Shown here: piece by piece, positions 54,521 through 64,000 of the stretch
Position numbering within the stretch: the stretch's first letter is position 1
Layout of the letters: the number at the start of each line of letters is the position of its first letter
Assembly (NCBI RefSeq): GCF_030867095.1
Contig: NC_081833.1
Span: 75,397,395-75,461,394 of the forward strand
DNA: 64,000 nucleotides
Origin: Alligator mississippiensis
Taxonomy: Eukaryota > Chordata > Crocodylia > Alligatoridae
Direction: 5' to 3'
Translations under genes and position numbers: made by a program
Notes under the pieces: model-generated
What the model saw: only the letters and a program-made list of their open reading frames with translations
The model's database searches: none
Told to the model about the DNA's origin: nothing

Positions 54521-55089
54521 CTGCCTCCGACACGCGACCTCCAGGCGCTCGCACGCTGCCTCCGACACGCGACCTCCAGGCGCTCGCACGCTGCCTCCGA
54601 CACGCGACCTCCAGGCGCTCGCACGCTGCCTCCGACACGCGACCTCCAGGCGCTCGCACGCTGCCTCCGACACGCGACCTCCAGGCGCTCGCACGCTGCC
54701 TCCGACACGCGACCTCCAGGCGCTCGCACGCTGCCTCCGACACGCGACCTCCAGGCGCTCGCACGCTGCCTCCGACACGCGACCTCCAGGCGCTCGCACG
54801 CTGCCTCCGACACGCGACCTCCAGGCGCTCGCACGCTGCCTCCGACACGCGACCTCCAGGCGCTCGCACGCTGCCTCCGACACGCAACCTCCAGGCGCTC
54901 GCACGCTGCCTCCGACATGCAACCTCCAGGCGCTCGCACGCTGCCTCCGACATGCAACCTCCAGGTGCTCGCACGCTGCTTCCGACATGCAACCTCCAGG
55001 TTCTTGCACGCTGCCTCTGGCATGCAACCTCCAGGTGCTCGCATGCTGTTTCCGACATGCGACCTCCAGGTGCTCGCACGCTGCCTCCG
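54521..55089. repeat. 35-bp CpG-rich minisatellite, 16 full units
   Basis: Units start at 54521 and every 35 bases to 55046, with a partial 17th at 55081. Unit text is CTGCCTCCGACACGCGACCT then CCAGGCGCTCGCACG, with six CpG dinucleotides. The first ten units are identical. Units 11-16 differ mainly by CG to TG or CA changes (CACGCG to CATGCA, GGCGCTCG to GGTGCTCG). Thirty-five is not a multiple of three, so long open frames on both strands cross it in all phases; they are not genes. Confidence 0.97.
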
Positions 55090-57429
55090 TGGCCTTCCTC
55101 CCTTGGGCCGGTGAGCAGGGGCAGCAGCACAGCTCGCTGGAAAGGCCTGCATGAGGGGCTGCAGCTGGGGGCAGTGACCCCACGTCTGCCCCCAGACCTG
55201 GATGCCGAGCCATGTTTAAACCCATGTGGTGCGTCAGTGCAGCCAGGCTGCCGCCCGTGGAGAGGCGCTGGAGCCCGAGGGGGCTTTCTGCTGCCGATAG
55301 CCACCGGCTGCAGGGAAGACAGGAAACAGATGTGCTGGGCAGTGACAGGGGAGTGATGACAGGCAAGCTCTGGAAGAGCTCAGGTGTCTGCACCGCTTCG
55401 CTGCCTCCCAGCGCCAGAGCCGCTCCCTTCCCAGAGCCCGGGAAGATGAGGCAAAATGTGGCGCATGGCTGCAGCCGCCCAAACAAGGTCTATATAGGGA
55501 CAGCCATCAGCCTGGGAGCCTAACCCGAGTACATGCCCCCTGTCCTGTAGCTCTGGGCGCACAGACTTGGTTCTTGTGGCTTCAGTGCACCGTACCCAGC
55601 GTGACCCAGCATGGCCAAGCTGCAGGGAGACCCTGATTTTGGTGCCTTTGGCTCCACATGGCTCCATTACAAGGACTCCCTCCAGGCCTTTCCAGCAGCT
55701 TAAGCCGCCCCTTTGCAGGAGGGACATGGGTGAGATTTATCCAGCGTTAAAGCAGGGAGGGACTTCTCCCCCGGCATCTGCAGTAACTCCGTGTGCCTGC
55801 TCTTACCCATGGTAGAGGGTAGATACTGCTCCTAGCTTAGCCCTCACCGAGCATGGGGGATGCTACCAGGGTTTAACATCCACCCACGGCAGGAGAAGTG
55901 CATGCATGCATGCAGGCAGCAAAATCCTTGCCCCGTTTGTCCTGCAGCAAATGGACTGTGTCCATCCCCTCATCCTGCCGGCACCGCTTCTCATGGGGGC
56001 AGAGACAGGGGAGCCCCTATGCCCCAGCCCAGCTTGGCTTCTCCCCACCCATGCCAGCCTTGCAAATGCGACCACATCGCCAGTGGCGGTGGTCAGCAAC
56101 GGCCTTGCCAGTCCCCCGAGCTGCGCCGGTCTTCTCTCTTTGGGCCGGTCCAAGCTGAGGGACCCTGTGCCTAGTGGTTAGAGACCCCGAGCTGCGATTC
56201 CAGCTGCAGCTGAGCTCCTGCCTCCCCTATCATCACGGGGCCTCTGCCATGCTCTGCCCTGCTTCTGCATTACAGAGCCCGGCGACATGCAGGAAGGCAA
56301 CGTGTGGGCCTGGCTTTAGAAAGACACGTACGCATGTGCATGCATGCATGTGCGCACACCAGTCTTGAGCTTGCAAACCACCTGTGATGAAAAGCACAGG
56401 CCCGGAGGTGGGGGAAGCGTTGCTAACTGCGGGGAATCCCGTGCTAAGATCTCCCTGCCTGCATCCCAGCCGGCTCCAGCTGTGGCCAGACTGCTCCCAC
56501 ACGGCTGGAGGGGGTGGGTCTGGCTCTTCCCGGGACCTCCGGAGTAGCAGCCCCACGGCTCACAGCGCCAGGCCCTGGGGCAGCCCCTTTGCAAGGACTC
56601 CGACAGCCGAGGAGGCTGGCGGGTCTCTCTGCCCACGTTCCAGGAGCTGGGCATCGCCCTCTCCGCCTAGGGCCGACGGTCCTCAGCCAGAGCCTTTCCA
56701 AAGGACTCATTCTGCAAAGCTGAGCCTGCAATCATTATGGAGGGGCAAACTGGCCCCAGGAGCTGCTACGAAGTGGACCTGATCCTGTGGGGTGCTGAGC
56801 ATGCTCCGCTCTCAGAATCAGACCTTAGCTGTCTATTCGTGCCTGCCACTTTTGCCACCCCATACACATCCCATGTAAACCCGGCAGGTGAGGGGGTTCT
56901 GGGCAGGTCCAGGCACATGCAGCCCCTTCCCTGGAGCCTCGAGGCTGGGCTGGGATACAGATCGTAGCATGGGATTCCCTGCAGTTAACAACCTCTTTGC
57001 CCATGCTCGTGGGCACCCGGCACGCATCTAGCAATGGGCACGCAACAAGACCACGAGGCGGTACAGTCTCTGCCCCGCACACCCTACCCCGGCTCCAGCC
57101 CCACGGGGGGCTCTGGGGCACAAAGCCCATCCGTGGACAAGGGGACACAAGCAGAGCAGAGTCGCCCAGTGCTGGAGCCCGGCTCCGACGCGGCCACATC
57201 ACAGCTGGGCTGCGGAGGTGCGAGATGCACGCTGCACGGGTCTGCTTTGGCCCAGCCGACGCCACGACCGCCCCTGCCCGCGGGCTGGAAGACAGGCTCT
57301 CGCCCTCTGCTCCCTGGCCGCGCCAGCCGGCGCCTGCTCTCGACTTCGGAGCCAGTTTGGGGAGGAGAGGAAATTGTTCTAATTCTCTTAAAAGAAAAAG
57401 AAGCCGGAAAAAAAAAAGCCCCTCTCTGC

Positions 57430-57560
57430 TTTACAAGCCTTCCCTCACTATTGTTTATGTAAACAGGTAAATTGTTTCGTATCTCAATTAAAAACATCTG
57501 CCACATAAATGAATACCAATTAACTCATCCTGTTTTTAATTACTCTGTTAATTACACACA
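57430..57560. promoter_or_regulatory. candidate conserved regulatory island with forkhead palindrome
   Basis: AT-rich island flanked by GC-rich DNA. It has TTGTTTATGTAAACA (a perfect palindromic forkhead-type site, near 57450), CATCTG, two TTAATTA-type homeodomain cores and CATAAATGAATACC. Enhancer function is inferred. Confidence 0.3.
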
Positions 57561-59779
57561 GGCAGCAGAAAGGATGGCATGGGAATAGGGAAAGCCTGCT
57601 TGCAAATGCCCCCTTCCCTCCCCCCCACCCCCCCCACCTTGCTCTTGGCAAGGATCCGAAATATGCCCAGATAATGATGGATTAAGGTGGTTGGTGAAAC
57701 AATGGCTCGTAGCCAGCTCCGGGGATTTCAGCTCACTTCGCAACCTCCGGGCGCCGGCCGGCCGCCGCGTGGGGACACGTCTTGCAGGGGTGTTTCCCCG
57801 CCGCATGGAGAGGCGTCCCCGTGCCCTGCACCTCGTGCACCCGCCTGATGCTGGCTGAGCCCGCCCTACCCCGTGTCCAGGGCTCCCACCCGGCATCGCT
57901 CACCGGAGCATCGCCGTGCCCAGTGCGGGGACCCGGCATCAGGGCACCCTCCTTGGGGACCCCCAGATGAGGGGGTGAAGAGGCAGAGGTGGGGATGCCA
58001 CTTCATCTCCTGCACCCCGAGACCAAGATTGCACGGGGGGCTCTGTGCCCCGGAGACCACGGGCTGACCGCCCCTGGAGCGGCTGCAGGTCCAAGCCCCT
58101 CCTTGCAAAGCCTGCAATTACCCCAGGAGCCTGGGGATGTGCTGGGCACCTGATGCCCTGCAGTAAGTCTCCCCACGCCTGCAATGACCTGCAGCCGGGC
58201 CAGGACGACCCACCCTGCAGCCTGGAGGAAAACGTCCCTGCAGCACCGTCCCCACCACGCTCTCCGTCCCACCTGCTTAGTGCTGAGGTGCTGGGGTGGA
58301 GCTGGGGGCGGTGGGTGTCAGCACAGAGGCATTAGCTAGTGCAGAGATGATGCACAGCAGCAGAGGTCGTGAGCAGGGAGACCAATCTCGGGGCCTTAGC
58401 GCTCCAGACACGCATGCAGCAACGAGGGGGACAGAAGCCAGGCTCAGGGCAAGCAGTGGGGAGCTGAAAGCACCCTGCAAATCATGCCTTCCCCCCGCAG
58501 CTGGACGCACTGGGCATGCCAAGGGACCCCCGGCGCTGCTGGCTGCTGCGTGCTGGAGCCTCCTGCTCCTCCCAGGGCGGCGGTGGGAAGCTTTCCAAGC
58601 CTGCAGATGAGGCCGGGAGAGCCGCGTGGAGCAAGGAAGGGAAGGGAAAGGGCTACTTTCTCATCCTGCGGGTATCACATGCAAACAGTCAGGGCCTTCT
58701 GGCTTCGCTGACAACCTATGAGCTGGCTCAGTCTGGCCGGGGAGCTCTGCTCCAGGCTGGGAGGAAGGAGATGGGGAGAGCAAGGGAGATTCCCCAGCTG
58801 GAACGCAGTATAGAGACCAGCAAACACGGAGGCATCACACCCCAGCCATCCCTGTGCTGTCCCAAGCCGCCCTTGAGACCCTCCAGCCAAAACCCCCTTT
58901 GCATCCATCCTGAAAGTCCCGATCCCTTCCCGCCCCAGCCCCTCGCACAGGCAGCTCCTCCGTGCCCACACCTGGGCAGAAACCGGGCTTGCACACATTG
59001 ACCTTAGCCAGTGTCCTCGGCACAGGTGCCAGGCGCTGGTCCCTCCTGCCAGCAGTTCCCTGGTAACGGTCCCGGGGGGACCCGTCATTTCCTGCCGGAA
59101 CAGGTGGACAGCTTTACCGCTTTACGATCCAGTCACATGACCACATGTGTGCACACATGCGTGTGCACACACACACGCCCTTTTGCTATCTGCCAGCTGT
59201 CTTGTGCCCTGGGAATTCACATCCATACACCAAACAGAGCCCTGCGGCCTGGAGGGAGGTGCCCGCAGCAGGGCAGGGCACTGGAGGGTGCCCGGGAACA
59301 TGCACAGATCGTACCTGGAGCAAAAGTCCCCCGCGGGGTCACGCCGGGACACGAGCTGCATGAGCCTAGACGGGAGCGTGACCCTTCCTCCCCAGGGGCA
59401 ACAGGAGTGTTGTCCACAGGAGGTGGCACGTGGCCCCGGCCCTGGGGCAACACTCAGAGGCCCTGGGCTCAAGACCCGGTGGAGAAAGCCCTGCCAGGAT
59501 CTTGCCCCCAAAGGCCGATGGCTATTTATGCCAGGACGACATTTTCCCTGGGGGTCAGGTGTTGCCAGACCTGCCGTCTGCTGGGCTGTGTTCCCTCCGG
59601 CTGCAGGTTGATAAAAGCCCTCAAATCCCTTCCCGCTGGATCCCGGGAGGCTCCGAACGAGGCCCCTCGGCCGGCCGGCAGGGCCCGGGACAGAGGCGGG
59701 CTCCGTGCAGGTGCCAACGTGGGGCGCGGAGCCCGCCCCGGAGATGCCCAAGCACAGATGCAATGGGGGGGATGCACAC

Positions 59780-60210
59780 GCTCCACCCACATGCCCCTCC
59801 CTGCTGCACACGCTCAGCCCCTTGCTGTGCACGTGCATGCTCGCACGCATGGCTTTCCACATACACACCTCCCCACTGTGCGCACGCACACTCACACTCC
59901 CCACACAACACACACATACACATGCCTTTCCAACCCTCCATACACATGCACACACACACTTCCCTGCTGTGCACATGCGTGCATACACACTCCCCAGACA
60001 CATGCCTTTCCTACCCTCTAGTCACACCCCCCCACCCTGCTGTGCATGCACGCACACTCCACTCCCCACACGACACACACCTTTCCAACCCTCCACACAC
60101 ACACACCCCTCCCTGCCATGCGCGCACACACATTCTCACACTCCACTCCCCACACAATGCACACACTTTTCCAACCCTTCACACAAAGATACACACACGC
60201 CTTCTCAGCC
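59780..60210. repeat. degenerate CA-rich tandem repeat, about 80-bp unit
   Basis: The phrase 'CCTTTCCAACCCTCC' or a close variant recurs near 59925, 60005, 60080 and 60166 between CA-rich and 'CACACTCCCCACAC' spacers, giving a period of about 75-86 bases. CA-rich low-complexity DNA continues to about 60360. Confidence 0.75.
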
Positions 60211-63133
60211 ACACACATAGTTCCCCCTGCCCTTCCCACATGTAACCCACTTCTCTTTCTCTCCCTCACACACACACACTCTGCACTCATATACCCCCCC
60301 CACACACGCACACACCTACCCCTCCCCAACCCCCCACACCCTCACTCTCACCTCCCGTCACCACCCACGCAGCCAGCCACCAAGGCAAAGGACTATGCCG
60401 CAGCCACACAACCATCCCACCCCCTCCCCAGCTACACCACCCCCACGGCCCTCACCCACGCCTCCCAGCCCCAAAGCAAGGTGCAAACCCCTCCATACCT
60501 CTCACACCTGCCCTGCTCCCCCATGCATCCCCGGTCCCATGGGCCAGCGGTGCTGGATGCCACGTTTTGGGGGGTGAGGGCGTGCCTGGATGGGGGGCAC
60601 CCTCTGCTTCCACCATTGCCAGGGATGGAGGCTGGGCCACTGCTGCTGGCCCGGTGCCTGCCTGGGGCTGGGGCTCCTGAAGCCCCAATGCAGAACAAAG
60701 CCCAGACCCCGGGGATCCCAGTGCAGCCCACCCCGTGCCACCCACGCGCTGTGGGCACTCAGCAAGACTAGGCATCTGCTGCCTGCAATCTCCCCCCCCA
60801 GCGGGCGACTGTCTTCTCTCCTGCACCAGATGCTGGGATTAGGAAGCAGATTGTTTGCTGAAAGGGGGGGGGGGATTAACCCTCCCCACCCCAAAAACCA
60901 AACACATGCAAAGCAGAAGGCAGGTTCCACCCGGCGGGCAGGGTGGAGACGTGTTTACCACGCTCCGGGGCCGGTCCCGGGGGCAAGGCGACAGGTGTGG
61001 TGCTGGGAGCCCAGACACAGGACGGGAGAGCCTTGCAGCTGCCACTTGCCCCCTTTGCAATCTAGGGGGTGGGGATGAAGATGCCTGATGTAAGCAGTGG
61101 GACACCGAGCCCTGCGCTGCAGCCTGCCCTGCAAAAGTTCAGGTCACCCCCTGTGCCGGATAGCTATTCCTACTGGGGGACAGCAAGGGAGAAGGGGCCA
61201 AGAGACAAATGCCCCCAACGGCATGAGGAGGCTCCAATACAGGCTGCACGCTACAGCAGGTGCAATGGGAGACACCCAGGTGGGCACAAAAGATTTCAGG
61301 TCCTTTGGCCCCGTGGGAGGCCGGCTGTCCCCCGGGCCCTGGCCAGGAAACCAAAGCTTTTCCCCTCTGCAGCCGGAGCCCAGCACTGGCCTGGTAACGG
61401 CTGCAGCTCCCTGCCAGCGAGTACCCAGCTGGAACGGGTGCAGAGCTCACCAGGCGTGAACGCAAGCCTGTTCATCTCCACCCCCGGAGCGAGAGTGCCC
61501 CCGGGGGAAACTGGGCTCGTTTGGGGTTAAAAACAGGCTGTGGGGGAGCCGAGAGCAGCTCCTTGAACCTGAAAGACGCGTTTGCATGGGGCTTTGCGCT
61601 GGCTTCACAAACCAGGGCAAGTGTGTACAGACGAGGCCTATCCCGGTTCCCGCCGAACCCGAGGCCACCCCCTGCTCGACACCCCGGGGGTCTGCTGTCG
61701 CGAGCCGTGCAGCGCGGCGACGACCGAGAGGGCAGAGTCCGCACAACAGCTGTGGAAGGAGCAAACCCCACGACGGCACGTGCAGGCAGTCTCTGGGTGA
61801 CGACACCGCCGCCTTAGCAAAACCCAGGCCCCATCTGCTCTCCCGGCAGCCCCGAGAGCCAGAGACTGGAGGGAGCAACCAGGGGTGGAAAGCACTACCC
61901 AGCCCAGGTGCTTAGAAGCCACAGACTTGCTGGCATGAGGTCCTTTCCCAGCAGCAAAAAGCTGGACCCTCAGCTGGGCATAAAGCAATGTAGCGGTGCT
62001 GAAATCAATGGTGCTTTACTGCTTTGCACCGGGGGCGCACCCGTCCTCCTCTCCATTAGCCGGGCTGCTCTCTGGACTCTCCCGCCTGCAGCCGGGCCGG
62101 ACCCAGACTTGCTCCTGTTGAAGTGAGGGAGAGGGATGCTTCCTATATGGGCAAAAGGCCAGCACCTTGCACCACGAGGTGCTGGGCAGAGATGCAAAAG
62201 TGGATTCCCAGCACCGGGGGCCCCTGCCGCAGCTCCCACCCCTCGCGCGGGGGCAGGATCCCAGCTGCTGCCCCTACCGCCCGGCTGCTGGATTCTTTGC
62301 TGCTCCCTGCCTTCCTTTTTTTAGCCGGGCGGTCTATTTTAAGGCCTGTCAATGAAACATCTCAGAGAGAAACGCCGTGAGCAGGGAGTGTGCAAAATAA
62401 ACAGGAAATCCCTTGGCTGCTTGCTGGAAACATTTGCCCTGCATCTTCCAGAGGCGAGTTGTGGGTTTTGCAAAGCGGGGGTGCTGCCCAAGGAGCTATG
62501 TTCATTAGCAGAGGGGGAAAAACCCACCAGGATGTTTACATGCAAGGGCAGGATTGGGCAGATAAACTACGCCAGCTCTATACTTCCATTCAACAGCATC
62601 CCCGGGAGCGAGGGGGTCGGGGGGGAGCGAGTCCAGGAGGTGCATGCACTGCAAGTGCCTGCACGGGCTCGATATTGGAAGCCAGGGCCGGGGTCTTGCA
62701 CTTGTTTTCACGCAACAGGGAGAATTCAGGTCTTTGGGCTTCATCCTACCCAGGGGAAGGAGGAAACCCCCTGGTTTCGGACCTGCTGCAGAGCGGAGAT
62801 GGTGCAGCTCTCCAGGTGCTGCTAGCAGGCGAAGCTGGAGGCTGGGCAGAGCTCGACGGGGAAGCAGCCCTCCATCCCACCCAGAAGCACGGTGCTGCCC
62901 TGAAGAGCTCCTGTCCTCCGCCCGCGAGCCCTGCTTTAATGGTTGAACATCCCATTAGCCTGCTGAAGGACGCAGCCCAGTAAGGGGAGGGCAGTCGTAG
63001 CAGATCGCCATCCCCAGACGGCTCATCTCGTATCTGATGGCTTGACTCCCGTGGGGGCCACCGAAGGCAGATCACAGCCCCGGGAGCGGATGGCCTGGGG
63101 GCAGCAGCCTGCTGTTTATGGGCTGATGATCTG

Positions 63134-63156
63134 TGATGATGATGATGATGATGATG
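63134..63156. repeat. (GAT)n microsatellite
   Basis: About eight GAT units. Confidence 0.95.
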
Positions 63157-63254
63157 CCTAAGGTGGGAAGAACCCAGCCTGGCTCTTTCCCTCTGGTCCT
63201 CCAAGAGGCCACAAGGCCTTTCCAGCCAGTTTGCTGGGGGCATCACAGGGCCCT

Positions 63255-63480
63255 TTCGGCCCTTGCCTGAGAGCCACGAGGGCTGGAAGGGACCTTGGGA
63301 GGTCACCTCTAGTCCAAGCCCTGCTCCAAGCAGGATTAGTCCCAACTACATCATCCCAGCCCAAGCTTTGTCTAGCCAGGTCTCAAAAACCTCCGAGGAT
63401 GGAGGTCCCTACCTCTCTAGGCAGCCTGCTCCAGTGCTTCACTACCCTTCTCGTAAGACAGCTTTTCCTAACAGGACACC
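63255..63480 (-). mobile_element. CR1 LINE 3' end, well preserved
   Basis: Plus-strand antisense text 'gggctggaagggaccttgggaggtcacctctagtccaa', 'ctacatcatcccagcc', 'tctctaggcagcctgctccagtgcttcactacc' and 'gcttttcctaac' marks a CR1 end of the same type as at 51610. Confidence 0.9.
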
Positions 63481-64000
63481 CAGAGGGCAGGACACTACTC
63501 TGGGTTTGGTCAGCAGGAGCTCTGCCCAGCGACTCACACAGGGGCAGGATCTGGCCCCTTATGGACGGGGCAGTGCAAAGTGGCCGGTGGGTCCAGGTGC
63601 CTGAGTGACGCCCCCACTCCACTCCCCAGTTGACCATTAATTAGCACATCTATTTTGGGGACACGCCATCATCTGTCATCACCGCCTTCAAACCGGGTCA
63701 CCCCAAAGCAGCATGGAGGAGGCTGCACTCGCTGCTCTCCCGGCCCGGGAGCAGAAGGGGTCCTGCACAAGCTCCCGAGTCCTCTAAGACCTCCCGGCAG
63801 GGCCTGGCAGATTTCAGACACAGATTTCTAGCCAGCAAAACTGAGGAGAGTCAATAAGAGCATTGGCTCTACGGCCAACAAGCAAGCCGCCTTCCTCCTG
63901 CCCTGCACTCAGTGATGACGGCTCGACTCCCGTTAACCCCCTGGGAATCGGAGCCTAGCTCCCTGCAGAGTCCGTGCAACACAAGTGGAAAACGCTGCCC

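Larger units (their letters stand above)
44999..64000 (-). other. CBFA2T3: CBFA2T3 upstream intron or 5' flank
   Basis: 19 kb without a recognisable coding exon. It holds CR1 pieces (48405-48760, 51610-51890, 53250-53900, 63255-63480), a 35-bp minisatellite (54521-55089), a CA-rich tandem region (59780-60360), a GAT run (63134-63156) and AT-rich islands at 52060-52250 and 57430-57560 that may be conserved regulatory elements. A 5' exon for the long CBFA2T3 isoform probably lies here or beyond 64000. Confidence 0.55.

Noticed and set aside
54521-55089. CRISPR-like regular repeat
   Set aside because: Units are directly adjacent with no spacers, and the genome is vertebrate.
54033-55356. Open frames of 477 (plus) and 423 (minus) codons across the 35-bp array
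   Set aside because: They come from a stop-free, non-triplet tandem repeat; no conserved protein text, and both strands are open equally.
59011-60770. Thr/His/Pro-rich long plus frames
   Set aside because: Artefact of the CA-rich tandem repeat.
45000-64000. A first exon for the long CBFA2T3 isoform
   Set aside because: Several CpG-rich patches (about 46860-47050, 52880-53060, 57720-57800) could be promoters, but no minus-strand frame with a fitting donor and known N-terminal text was found.

Overview
This is a vertebrate nuclear window carrying four protein genes in the order and orientation of human 16q24.3: GALNS (minus, exons 1-5 only; the rest lies left of base 1), TRAPPC2L (plus, complete), PABPN1L (minus, complete) and CBFA2T3/MTG16 (minus, eleven coding exons including the stop; any upstream first exon was not found and may lie beyond base 64000). 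All exon calls rest on protein similarity recalled from the human genes, on GT/AG splice sites read from the sequence, and on reading phase that closes exactly across every junction.

The repeats point to a sauropsid, most likely a crocodilian (turtle is the alternative). There are many CR1 LINE 3' ends, including one fairly young copy whose terminus has the form I associate with crocodilian CR1, together with old MIR SINEs. There are no Alu or L1 elements, and no retroviral or LTR element was recognised. The left 18 kb is AT-richer. The right 45 kb is GC-rich, dense in minisatellites and CpG-containing.

Layout: 1-10423 GALNS exons 5 to 1 with long introns; 10424-10546 a 123-bp divergent promoter; 10547-15619 TRAPPC2L with a G-rich minisatellite in intron 1 and a CR1 in intron 2; 15620-19478 intergenic sequence and the PABPN1L 3' side; 19479-24159 PABPN1L coding exons 7 to 1; 24160-26524 intergenic; 26525-31740 the long CBFA2T3 3' UTR; 31741-44998 the CBFA2T3 coding exons; 44999-64000 upstream CBFA2T3 intron or flank with CR1 pieces, a striking 35-bp CpG-rich minisatellite and possible conserved noncoding elements.

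The genes do not form a pathway. GALNS is a lysosomal sulfatase, TRAPPC2L a vesicle-tethering subunit, PABPN1L an oocyte/embryo nuclear poly(A)-binding protein and CBFA2T3 a transcriptional corepressor. The only direct coupling seen is the shared GALNS/TRAPPC2L promoter. I found no evidence of a novel multi-gene system. The most interesting observations are the shared promoter with two CLEAR-type E-boxes, the 35-bp minisatellite with a CpG-decay gradient, and the G-rich 97-bp repeat at the start of TRAPPC2L intron 1.
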